The notes below the pieces were generated by a model. It ran no database searches, was not told where the DNA came from, and saw only the letters and a program-made list of their open reading frames with translations. A DNA stretch of 6,787 nucleotides, from NCBI GenBank assembly GCA_024277475.1, contig JAJRVC010000056.1, positions 1-6,787 on the forward strand, given 5' to 3'. This stretch comes from Deltaproteobacteria bacterium (GTDB taxonomy: Bacteria; Desulfobacterota; Desulfobacteria; Desulfobacterales; JAFDCJ01). Shown piece after piece: positions 1 through 6,103 of the stretch (position 1 is the first letter of the stretch; the number at the start of each line of letters is the position of its first letter). Position numbers and translations under genes: made by a program.

Positions 1-1537
1 GGATGTGATTCTCGAACCCATGGTTGCTTTTCTGACCATGAAGTTAGGCGGTGTGCCCGTAAAACTTGAATTACCCCGGGAGGAATGCTTCATCGGAACC
101 CGCACCCGGCACTCCACCAGGATCAAAAACCGCGCCGGGGCGACCAGAGACGGTGTTCTTAAGGGCCTGGATATCGAATGCGTTTCCAATACCGGGGCTT
201 ACGCCTCCCACGGCCACGCCATTATGGGCGCCGCATGTTCCAAGTCCTGCAACCTGTATCCACACAGCGCCATCAAGTTAAAAGCCACGACGCATTACGC
301 CAATATTCCTGCTGCCGGGGCCATGCGCGCTTATGGCTCCCCGCAAGTTATTTTCGGTATCGAGTGCATCGTGGATGAGGCCGCCCACGCCATCGGCATG
401 GACCCGGTGGACTTTCGCCTCAAAAACGTGGCCCGACGGGGCGACGTCAACCCGTTGAACAAGAAGGAAATCCTAAGCTGCGCTCTCGTCGAGTGCCTCG
501 AGAAAGGACGTGATCTCATCCGCTGGGACGAAAAAAAGAAAACTTATCGGAACCAGACCGGCGATACACGCCGGGGCCTGGGTGTAGCCTGTTTCAGCTA
601 CGGTTCCGGCACATATCCCGCTTGCGTGGAAATTTCAGGAGCCCGCCTGATCCTGAACCAGGATGGTTCCGTGCATCTTCAGATAGGGGCCACCGAGATC
701 GGCCAGGGTTCCGACACGGCATTTTGCCAGATGGCGGCAGAGACGCTGGGTGTGACCTACGACAACATCCACGTCGTTAGCACCCAGGATACCGACATCA
801 CCCCGTTTGACACCGGGGCTTACGCATCTCGCCAGACCTATGTTGTGGCTCCGGCCCTCAAGCAGGCTGCCGGGCAACTCAGGGCCGGCATTCTGCAACA
901 TGCGGCGCTGATGACCGGACACACCCCGGAGACCCTGGACCTGATCGAAGGCAGTATTGTCTTTGCCAACAGGCCGGACCAAATCGTTTTGCCGCTGGCT
1001 GAGGTCGCTCTGGACACATACTACCACAAAGACCGGGGGGGACAGCTGACTGCCGACGTGTCTTACAAGACCCGCACCAACCCCCCGTCCTTCGGCTGTA
1101 CTTTCGTAGACCTCGAAGTGGATATTCCCATGTGCAAGGTTACCATCAGGGAAATCTTTAACGTTCACGATTCAGGTGTGATCATCCATCCGTTGATGGC
1201 CGAAGGACAGGTGCATGGCGGTCTCGCCATGGGTATCGGTATGGCCCTGTTCGAGGAACTGCTGATCGACGAAAATTCCGGCCATATCTATAACAACAAC
1301 TTACTCGATTACAAGATGCCCACCTGCATGGACATCCCCGACCTGGGTTGCGCCTTCATCGAGACCCGGGAGCCTACCGGCGGATACGGCAACAAATCCC
1401 TGGGAGAACCGCCGAACATTACGCCCGCCCCGGCTATTCGCAACGCAATCTGGGATGCCACCGGAGTCAAGATCGACGAAATCCCGATGACCCCCAAGAC
1501 CCTTTACCGGTATTTCGTCAAGGCTGGACTTATATAA
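1..1537 (+). CDS. Xanthine dehydrogenase-family molybdopterin-binding subunit (5' partial)
   Basis: Large catalytic subunit of a molybdenum hydroxylase; it binds molybdopterin-cytosine-dinucleotide-type cofactor and hydroxylates a C-H carbon using water. The window opens inside the gene: bases 2-4 encode Asp, giving the family block DVILEPMVAFL that normally follows a GGFGGK motif, so the GTG at 5 is not the true start. Roughly 240 N-terminal residues are missing compared with a 750-residue E. coli XdhA-type protein. Counting from that GTG, visible motifs are AMRAYGSPQ (106-114; the Arg/Phe substrate-channel motif of xanthine oxidase, here with Tyr where bovine Phe914 sits), GATEIGQG (228-235, Mo-cofactor contact), DTGAYASRQTYV (269-280) and GEPP (467-470), whose Glu468 matches the catalytic base Glu1261 of the bovine enzyme. 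The order Mo, FAD, Fe-S matches E. coli xdhABC. Family assignment is firm; the substrate is unknown. Confidence 0.95.
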   Translation, partial: DVILEPMVAFLTMKLGGVPVKLELPREECFIGTRTRHSTRIKNRAGATRDGVLKGLDIECVSNTGAYASHGHAIMGAACSKSCNLYPHSAIKLKATTHYANIPAAGAMRAYGSPQVIFGIECIVDEAAHAIGMDPVDFRLKNVARRGDVNPLNKKEILSCALVECLEKGRDLIRWDEKKKTYRNQTGDTRRGLGVACFSYGSGTYPACVEISGARLILNQDGSVHLQIGATEIGQGSDTAFCQMAAETLGVTYDNIHVVSTQDTDITPFDTGAYASRQTYVVAPALKQAAGQLRAGILQHAALMTGHTPETLDLIEGSIVFANRPDQIVLPLAEVALDTYYHKDRGGQLTADVSYKTRTNPPSFGCTFVDLEVDIPMCKVTIREIFNVHDSGVIIHPLMAEGQVHGGLAMGIGMALFEELLIDENSGHIYNNNLLDYKMPTCMDIPDLGCAFIETREPTGGYGNKSLGEPPNITPAPAIRNAIWDATGVKIDEIPMTPKTLYRYFVKAGLI

Positions 1538-1613
1538 AAACCTCGTCATTTAGCTTTAAAAAATGACTGTAACTCGTTAAATATCGTAAAATCGCAAGAA
1601 AATTGGACACCGG

Positions 1614-1686
1614 CACTCAGCTTTCAGGTGTTAGTAGTAAAAAAGTGAGAGCTGGCCTGAAACCTGACACCCGACACCTGAAACCT
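1614..1686. repeat. Heptamer-periodic repeat in both orientations between Mo and FAD subunit genes
   Basis: Bases 1656-1686 read as consecutive 7-mers CCTGAAA, CCTGACA, CCCGACA, CCTGAAA and a partial CCT. Bases 1614-1634 read as CACTCAG, CTTTCAG, GTGTTAG, which is the same repeat on the opposite strand. As a result TTTCAGGTGT (1622-1631) and ACACCTGAAA (1674-1683) are a perfect 10-bp inverted repeat able to form a stem around a loop of about 42 nt. The array occupies the spacer that separates the first subunit gene from the other two. No protein-coding potential was seen here. Function is unknown; it could be a processing or termination structure or simply an expanding repeat. Confidence 0.75.
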
Positions 1687-1781
1687 ATTCTCCAAAAAGG
1701 CTTCAATACGCCCGATAATGTTCAAAAAAAAGAACTATTTTCAAAGTAAATTACGAGATCCGGATATAAGGGAGAACGAAC

Positions 1782-2657
1782 ATGTTTGCCATTGAACGTT
1801 ACAGCAAAGCACAAAATGTGGAGGATGCCGTCAGTTTGCTGGTGGCCGATCCTTCGGCCAAACTAATCGCCGGCGGTACGGATGTTCTCATCCGTCTTCA
1901 CCAAGGCAATAAAGACTTTAGAAGCCTGGTGGACATCAACGGCCTGACCGCGTTGAAGCAGATCACCGAAGAGGCCGACGGCACCGTCCGCATCGGTTGT
2001 CTGGCCACTTTCAACGAAATCATGAATTCGGACGTCGTCAACAGGCGCGTGCCCGTGATCGCCGAAGCGGCCGCCACGGTTGGCGGCCCACAGCTTCGTA
2101 ACATGGCCACCATGGGTGGCAACATTTGTGCCGGCGTTCCCTGCGCCGACAGCGCCGGCGCCCTGCTGGTGCTCGAGGCGGAGCTGGAAATCCTGGGAAT
2201 TGACGGCAAACGCGTAGTTCCCATGGTGGGCTTTCACCTGGGTCCAAGCCGGGTTGCTCTAAAACCGGGAGACGTGCTGATGGTCTTCCGCATCAGGCCC
2301 AAGAAGTATAAAGGCCTCGGAGCAGCCTATTACAAGTACACCATGCGCGGTGCTATGGACATTGCCACCATCGGCTGCACAGCCGCCGCCCGTCTGGATG
2401 GTGACAAAATTGCCGAACTGCGGTTGGCCTTCACCGTTGCCGCTCCAACGCCGCTTCGCTGTAAAACCGCCGAAAGTTTTGCCGAGGGAAAGCCGCTTTC
2501 CGCAGAAACCCTGAGGGCTATCGGAAACGCAGTGGAAAAGGACGTCAAACCACGTGATTCCTGGCGCGCCACCAAAGAATTCCGTCTGCATATCATCCGC
2601 ACCTTGACACAGCGGGTTGTTAGGCAGGCCGTTGAAAGAGCAGGAGGAAAATTTTAA
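1782..2657 (+). CDS. Xanthine dehydrogenase-family FAD-binding subunit
   Basis: Medium subunit (291 aa, close to the 292 aa of E. coli XdhB) that carries FAD and passes electrons from the Fe-S subunit to the final acceptor. The ATG is supported by a Shine-Dalgarno AAGGGAG at 1768-1774, 7 nt upstream. The N-terminal FAD_binding_5-type domain shows AGGTDVLIRL (30-39) and TMGGNICAGVPCADS (about 109-123), the two classic FAD pyrophosphate-binding loops. The C-terminal CO_deh_flav_C-type domain follows FRIRP at about residue 170. It lacks the roughly 40-residue 4Fe-4S insertion of the 4-hydroxybenzoyl-CoA reductase beta subunit, which argues against that activity. Its TAA shares its last A with the ATG of the next gene. 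The Mo-subunit gene ends 244 bp upstream, an unusually wide gap for this operon type. Confidence 0.95.
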   Translation: MFAIERYSKAQNVEDAVSLLVADPSAKLIAGGTDVLIRLHQGNKDFRSLVDINGLTALKQITEEADGTVRIGCLATFNEIMNSDVVNRRVPVIAEAAATVGGPQLRNMATMGGNICAGVPCADSAGALLVLEAELEILGIDGKRVVPMVGFHLGPSRVALKPGDVLMVFRIRPKKYKGLGAAYYKYTMRGAMDIATIGCTAAARLDGDKIAELRLAFTVAAPTPLRCKTAESFAEGKPLSAETLRAIGNAVEKDVKPRDSWRATKEFRLHIIRTLTQRVVRQAVERAGGKF

Positions 2658-3127
2658 TGCAAAAAAACATTACCTGTACCATTAATAACAAGCAGTACTT
2701 TATTTCGGTGGATGTGAGACAGTCCTTACTGGATACGCTGAGGGATCTTGGCGTCACCAGCGCCAAGGAAGGGTGCGGCGTCGGCGAATGCGGCGCCTGC
2801 ACGGTGCTCATGGATAACATTCCGGTGGATTCCTGCATCACACTGGCCGTGTGGGCGGACGGAAAGAGCATCCGCACGGTTGAGGGTGAATCCAGCGACG
2901 GCCGGCTCTCCAGGGTCCAGCAGGCCTACGTCGATGCCGGCGCCGTACAATGTGGTTTCTGCACCCCGGGCCTGATCATGACCTCCACTGCCTTCGTGGA
3001 TAAGCACAAGAATCGCAAGGTTTCCCGCGAGGAGATCCGCAAAGGCCACGCGGGCAACCTATGCCGCTGCACCGGATACGAAACCATCATCCGCGCCGTG
3101 GAAATGTGCCTGGAAGATTCGGAGTAA
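2657..3127 (+). CDS. Xanthine dehydrogenase-family 2Fe-2S subunit
   Basis: Small subunit (156 aa) holding two 2Fe-2S clusters that relay electrons from Mo to FAD. The N-terminal plant-ferredoxin-like domain has Cys40, Cys45, Cys48 and Cys60 (motif GCGVGECGACTVL). The C-terminal four-helix domain has Cys99, Cys102, Cys136 and Cys138 (QCGFCTPG and NLCRCTGY), so all eight ligands are present. The start overlaps the stop of the FAD-subunit gene (TAATG) and is preceded by a strong AGGAGGA at 2642-2648 with 8-nt spacing, so the two are translationally coupled. Length and ligand spacing are normal for XdhC/CoxS/HcrC-type subunits. No signal peptide is present, so a cytoplasmic complex is expected. 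No convincing terminator follows; a short GGGTT-GAAA-AACCC hairpin at 3253-3266 lacks a T run. Confidence 0.96.
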   Translation: MQKNITCTINNKQYFISVDVRQSLLDTLRDLGVTSAKEGCGVGECGACTVLMDNIPVDSCITLAVWADGKSIRTVEGESSDGRLSRVQQAYVDAGAVQCGFCTPGLIMTSTAFVDKHKNRKVSREEIRKGHAGNLCRCTGYETIIRAVEMCLEDSE

Positions 3128-3138
3128 TCAGAGTAACC

Positions 3139-3261
3139 GTTCACGGGTTCAGAGGTTCTGAGTTCACCGAAAATAACAAATGACAAATCTCAAATTACAA
3201 ACAAATTCCAAATTACAATACATAGGTTGAGCGGTTCTGGGTTCAACGTTCCGGGTTGAAA
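3139..3261. repeat. GTTC-type heptamer/octamer repeats flanking a second array
   Basis: GTTC recurs at 3139, 3147, 3155 and 3162 (spacings 8, 8, 7). After the CAAATTA array it returns at 3234, 3241 and 3248, with GTTG at 3255 (exact 7-bp spacing; units GTTCTGG, GTTCAAC, GTTCCGG, GTTGAAA). GGTTCTGAGTTCA (3154-3166) and GGTTCTGGGTTCA (3233-3245) differ at one of 13 positions, so the two blocks are related. The final unit closes into a small GGGTT-GAAA-AACCC hairpin (3253-3266). The remaining spacer to the amidohydrolase start (3262-3393) shows no gene and no clear promoter. Confidence 0.7.
3177..3222. repeat. CAAATTA heptamer tandem array
   Basis: The units read CAAATGA, CAAATCT, CAAATTA, a truncated CAAA, CAAATTC, CAAATTA and CAATACA. 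The 10-mer CAAATTACAA occurs at 3191 and again at 3209. The array sits downstream of the Fe-S subunit gene, bracketed by the GTTC-type repeats. The unit sequence is unrelated to the CCTGAAA array at 1656-1686 but shares its 7-bp period. Confidence 0.75.
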
Positions 3262-3393
3262 AACCCCCAAACAGCTCATATCAAAGGACTTCTGTCTTCA
3301 TCGTGTTTATAAAGCCGTTTTACCCAATGGGATATGTCGGGTATTCCGGATCTTGATCAATAGAGTGAGCAGTCTCCATCGGTTGTAACCTTC

Positions 3394-4071
3394 ATGAAGC
3401 ACATAAAACATATCCTGATAAGAAGTAAATTTATGGTCCCGATGTCCCGCAATATGGGTTTGTCAAAAAGAATCCACGACGGCTATGTACTGACCGAAGA
3501 TGAGATAATTACAGCAGCCGGTGAATATTCCCAAGAAAAAGGCGAGCAGATTATAAGAGATTATGGCCACGACCTATTTGTTGTGGGTGCTGAAAAGCAG
3601 CATGATCTCACGGTTGATGACATTGTCTGCAATGAGACCTGTCTTTTGCCGGGTTTTGTTAAAGCACACGGGCATGACCACGAATCACCCATCATAGGGA
3701 TTGCGAAAGATTGCCCCTTAACGGCCTGGCTGGATGGCGCAGTTAATCTTTTTACAGGATTTCTTGATGAAAAAAGAGAAGACCTGACAAATAAATTCAG
3801 CAAATCACCGAACCTTGTTACCTATTTAAAAGCAAGGGTTGATGACATCTATTACGGCATCACATCTTCCATGGTTCATCACTGTAATTTTAACAAATAC
3901 CGGGTAGCGGATATTGTCGAGGCCAACAGACAGGCCGGTACCAAAATGATCGTTGCCGTTGGAAGCCAGGACAGACACTATGATGACCGGATTCTTGATA
4001 TCCCCCATAATCTGGCAGTTGACCGACTGAATGATTACCAGAAAAGAAACCGGTGCAAAAGTCGTGCATAA
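3394..4071 (+). pseudogene. Amidohydrolase (MtaD/SsnA/AtzB-like deaminase), N-terminal fragment
   Basis: N-terminal part of a cyclic amidohydrolase of the metal-dependent deaminase/chlorohydrolase group, which hydrolyses C-N or C-Cl bonds on purines, pterins, triazines or nucleosides. Residues 85-96 (LPGFVKAHGHDH) contain the beta-strand-1 HxH metal motif (His92, His94). A typical alpha/beta-barrel segment follows (TAWLDGAVNLF; GITSSMVHHCNF at about 155-166). Homology runs to about residue 217 (NLAVDRLNDYQK), after which the frame reads nonsense and stops at 4069-4071. The protein continues in the next frame from about 4040, but the intervening barrel region with the HxxE motif and the next metal His is absent. 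It starts 266 bp after the Fe-S subunit gene without an obvious Shine-Dalgarno, so the start is tentative. Purine or heterocycle deaminases often accompany xanthine dehydrogenases, which fits the context. Confidence 0.8.
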
Positions 4072-4648
4072 TCCTCTGGCGAATACCATCCTGGGATCCG
4101 GCATGCCCCCCCTTAAAAAAATGACGGAAATCGGCATCCCATTTGTTATTTCAACCGATGGCTCAGGCAGTGCCGATAATCAGGATATTATTTTAGCCGC
4201 CAAATCGGCTGCCCAGTACCAAAAAGCATTGCATCAGGATGCTTCTTTTTTAACCAGTGATGTTTTATTGCAGAAGATAACCGTGGAACCTGCCGAATTT
4301 TTACGGTTGAACACCGGCTCTTTGGAAAACGGCAAAGATGCTGATTTGGTGTTGATAGATTTAACCCGACCGAATCTGATACCTTCCCGCTTGGATAATA
4401 TTGTTGAAAATTTAATCTGGGCCTCAGATGGCAGTGAAGTCAAGACCGTCATTGCCAACGGCAGAGTCGTAAAACTAGATTATAGATTTACTATATTGGA
4501 TTTTGAAACAATTGTTCGAGAAGTACAGCTATTATCTGAGATGCTGACTGATTATATGAAAACCGCCCGGAAGATAACCGGCACTGGAGGTCGGAAGATC
4601 GAAGACAGAGATCGGAGATCGGAGGGTAGAAGGCGGATGACAGGGTAA
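4031..4648 (+). pseudogene. Amidohydrolase C-terminal fragment, in a shifted frame
   Basis: C-terminal half of the same amidohydrolase. Residues 7-24 (TGAKVVHNPLANTILGSG) and 39-45 (VISTDGS) are the hallmark 'HNP-N' and 'TDG' segments; Asp43 would be the last metal/catalytic Asp. Residues near 100-150 (LENGKDADLVLIDL and the P-ending segment before VIANGRVV) form the usual composite beta-sandwich end. The ATG at 4031 is an accidental codon inside the upstream fragment and has no Shine-Dalgarno, so independent translation is unlikely. The frame is +1 relative to the N-terminal fragment. About 60-90 residues that should lie between the two parts are missing, so a simple frameshift cannot restore the enzyme. 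The natural protein probably ended near MKTARK (about 4575); the last roughly 20 codons are read from the heptamer repeat at 4587-4642. Confidence 0.8.
4587..4642. repeat. Eight tandem GA-starting heptamers (GAGATCG type)
   Basis: Fifty-six bases divide exactly into eight 7-mers that all begin with GA: GAGGTCG, GAAGATC, GAAGACA, then GAGATCG twice at 4608-4621, followed by GAGGGTA, GAAGGCG and GATGACA. No insertion or deletion breaks the phase. The array lies at the extreme 3' end of the amidohydrolase remnant and supplies its basic last residues. The 10-mer GAAGATCGAA (4594-4603) recurs at 6075-6084. It is a repeat with the same period as the other spacer arrays but a different unit. Confidence 0.8.
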
Positions 4649-4672
4649 TAGCTATAAATATATTTTGAATGC

Positions 4673-4705
4673 TTGACACTACACATAATGTGTACTAATT
4701 ATTAT
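4673..4705 (+). promoter_or_regulatory. Candidate sigma70-type promoter of the ATPase gene
   Basis: A perfect -35 hexamer TTGACA lies at 4673-4678. The -10 is ambiguous: TATTAT (4700-4705) matches 5 of 6 consensus bases but with a 21-bp spacer, while a 17-bp spacer gives the poor TAATTA (4696-4701). The palindrome at 4680-4694 lies directly after the -35, where a bound regulator would block RNA polymerase. Confidence 0.4.
4680..4694. promoter_or_regulatory. Operator-like 15-bp palindrome (TACACAT-A-ATGTGTA)
   Basis: A perfect 7+1+7 inverted repeat located between the candidate -35 and -10 of the ATPase gene. Its outer half-site GTGTA/TACAC is shared with the second palindrome at 4728-4745. 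This is typical placement for a repressor operator; the binding protein is unknown. Confidence 0.5.
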
Positions 4706-4750
4706 ACCTAATCTGTTAATAATTAAAGTGTATTAAATAATACACCTAAT
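4690..4750. repeat. 23-bp imperfect direct repeat upstream of the ATPase
   Basis: Bases 4690-4712 and 4728-4750 match at 19 of 23 positions with a 38-bp repeat distance. Both begin GTGTA and end ACCTAAT. The first copy begins inside palindrome 1 and the second contains all of palindrome 2. The pair therefore looks like a duplicated regulator-binding module rather than chance AT-rich similarity. Confidence 0.6.
4728..4745. promoter_or_regulatory. Operator-like 18-bp palindrome (GTGTATTA-AA-TAATACAC)
   Basis: A perfect 8+2+8 inverted repeat 27 bp before the ATPase ATG, just upstream of its Shine-Dalgarno (TGAGGTGA, 4762-4769). It would lie in the 5' leader or just after the -10. It could serve as a second operator or as an AT-rich RNA hairpin near the ribosome site. 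It shares the GTGTA half-sites of the first palindrome in the opposite arrangement. Confidence 0.5.
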
Positions 4751-4772
4751 GGTTTAAGCTGTGAGGTGAAAA

Positions 4773-5894
4773 ATGGAAAACCCATTTGCGTTTAGTAATT
4801 ATGTTACCGGAAACTCTTTTTGCAACCGCAGCAAGGAGCTAGCTGAACTGCTAAAATATATTAAAGGATCCCAGAATGTGCTCCTCTATTCCCATAGAAG
4901 ATACGGCAAAAGTTCATTGATTTGGCAAGTTTTTCGTAATATCACTGATAGCAATCTCAATATCGGCGCTATGCATGTTGAGTTGTACGGGACAATATCT
5001 GAAAAGGATTTTGTTACCAAAACTTTTCAGGGCTTAAATCAACTGGAATCAAATTTTGAAAGGCTTCTTAAATCAGTCGGGAGCGCCCTGAAAAATATCA
5101 AGCTTAATTTAAGTATAGATTCAGCAACAGGGGGGACTTCAATTTCACCGTCCTTTGAAGCTATTGATGAAAAAATAATTTTGGAAGAATTAATGAATAT
5201 CCTTTCAAAGTATTCACAAAAACGCAAACTGGTTATCGCTTTTGATGAATTCCAGGAGGTTGCCAAATATACGGAACCCGGTTTTGAAAAAAGATTACGC
5301 TCTCTTATTCAGCAACACTCAAAAATTTGTTATATATTTTCAGGTAGTCAAAAACATCTAATAACCGAAATGTTCAACGCCAATAGTCGTGCATTTTATA
5401 AATCGGCAGAGAGTTTTCCTTTGCATAAAATTGAAACGCGGCATTACATCCCCTGGGTCCAGAGTCTATTCAGTCGGAAAAAAGTTCATCTAACTGCCGA
5501 ATTTGTAGAAAAGTTTGTTGCAAGATTTGAAAACCACCCCATGTACATACAGAATTTCCTCTTTCACCTGTGGGATGAGCCGGTCAAAAGAGGGTTTACC
5601 CCGGAAGTTATAGATAAGCTGGAGAATAAAATCATAGAAAAGCGAAGTTCGGAGCACATCATATTATGGGAAACTTTAAGCATTAATCAGAAAAAAACCT
5701 TGAAGCTCATTCTTCTAAATAACGGAGTCAACCTTTTTAACGCCGATGCCTTAAAAGCGGTTAACCTGAAAACCGGTTCTTTGGTTACAAAGGCACTGGC
5801 GGCACTTATGAAAAAAGAGATTATTGTAAAAAACGGAAATTATATGATCCAGGATATTGTTTTCAAAAAATGGCTGCAAAAAACATTTTATTAG
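4773..5894 (+). CDS. Archaeal-type AAA/P-loop ATPase with C-terminal winged helix
   Basis: A 373-aa stand-alone ATPase of the archaeal ATPase group (Pfam ATPase_2-like, STAND-related). The ATG has a Shine-Dalgarno TGAGGTGA (4762-4769). Residues 1-25 carry the usual N-terminal block of the family (NPF...GNSFCNRSKEL). The Walker A variant SHRRYGKSSL is at 40-49 (Lys46, Ser47). The Walker B KLVIAFDEFQEV is at 152-163 (Asp158, Glu159). The sensor-1-like strand YIFSGSQKHL is at 187-196, and the FYKSAESFPL block follows at 208-217. From about 298 to 373 a winged-helix domain is predicted (repeat-unit-like helices, then IVKNGNYMIQDIVFKKWL). No signal peptide or transmembrane segment is visible. Codon use is AT-rich, unlike the hydroxylase genes. 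No partner gene is intact nearby. Biochemical roles of these orphan ATPases are largely unknown; mobile-element and defence-type functions have been suggested for relatives. Confidence 0.9.
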   Translation: MENPFAFSNYVTGNSFCNRSKELAELLKYIKGSQNVLLYSHRRYGKSSLIWQVFRNITDSNLNIGAMHVELYGTISEKDFVTKTFQGLNQLESNFERLLKSVGSALKNIKLNLSIDSATGGTSISPSFEAIDEKIILEELMNILSKYSQKRKLVIAFDEFQEVAKYTEPGFEKRLRSLIQQHSKICYIFSGSQKHLITEMFNANSRAFYKSAESFPLHKIETRHYIPWVQSLFSRKKVHLTAEFVEKFVARFENHPMYIQNFLFHLWDEPVKRGFTPEVIDKLENKIIEKRSSEHIILWETLSINQKKTLKLILLNNGVNLFNADALKAVNLKTGSLVTKALAALMKKEIIVKNGNYMIQDIVFKKWLQKTFY

Positions 5895-6101
5895 ACAAGC
5901 AATCGCTAATGACAAGTTTCCGGGCCTGATTGATCGAATTATTGAAAATAATGGGGAACTGGGTTTTTTCCCTTGAAGATAACAGTGAATAAAGAAGCTC
6001 TTATCGAAAAGTTTAAAGAAATGGAATATCCATCGAAAAAATAAAGCCCTGGTTTTTCATCCGATTACGAGATAGAAGATCGAAATCCTTCGATGAAATA
6101 A
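5869..6101 (+). pseudogene. Degenerate reading frame after the ATPase
   Basis: The sequence appears coding-like but broken. An ATG at 5869, inside the ATPase 3' end, reads MAAKNILLDKQSL and soon stops. A neighbouring frame reads DKFPGLIDRIIENNGELGFF up to a T/C run near 5962-5972, where it stops. A third frame from 5973 reads NKEALIEKFKEMEYPSKK, hits TAA at 6042-6044, and continues in the same frame to NPSMK and a TAA at 6099-6101. Joined across these breaks it would be a small acidic protein of about 75-80 residues. I do not recognise a family. The charged helical character and the position directly before an RHH-like ORF suggest a decayed small two-gene module. It could also be chance. Confidence 0.25.
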
Positions 6102-6103
6102 AA

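Noticed and set aside
5..7. GTG as the true start of the Mo subunit
   Set aside because: The codon before it encodes the conserved Asp of the DVILEP block, and about 240 family residues are missing, so the gene enters from outside the window.
635..1168. A 177-codon open frame on the minus strand inside the Mo subunit gene
   Set aside because: It is an antisense shadow of a strongly conserved, motif-rich gene; the peptide shows no family features.
1545..1567. Hairpin GTCATTT/AAATGAC after the Mo subunit as a terminator
   Set aside because: The stem is only 7 bp and AT-rich, and no T run follows; evidence is too weak.
1782..3127. 4-hydroxybenzoyl-CoA reductase identity
   Set aside because: The FAD subunit lacks the roughly 40-residue 4Fe-4S insertion typical of that enzyme's beta subunit and is 291 aa rather than about 320.
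3139..3261. CRISPR array
   Set aside because: Repeat units are 7-8 bp, directly adjacent and degenerate, with no 25-40 bp repeats or spacers and no cas genes.
3253..3266. GGGTT-GAAA-AACCC hairpin as terminator of the hydroxylase operon
   Set aside because: Five-bp stem with no downstream T run; it is better explained as the last unit of the heptamer array.
4031..4071. Programmed +1 frameshift joining the two amidohydrolase frames
   Set aside because: The overlap and A-rich run permit slippage, but the fused product would still lack the central metal-binding and catalytic segment.
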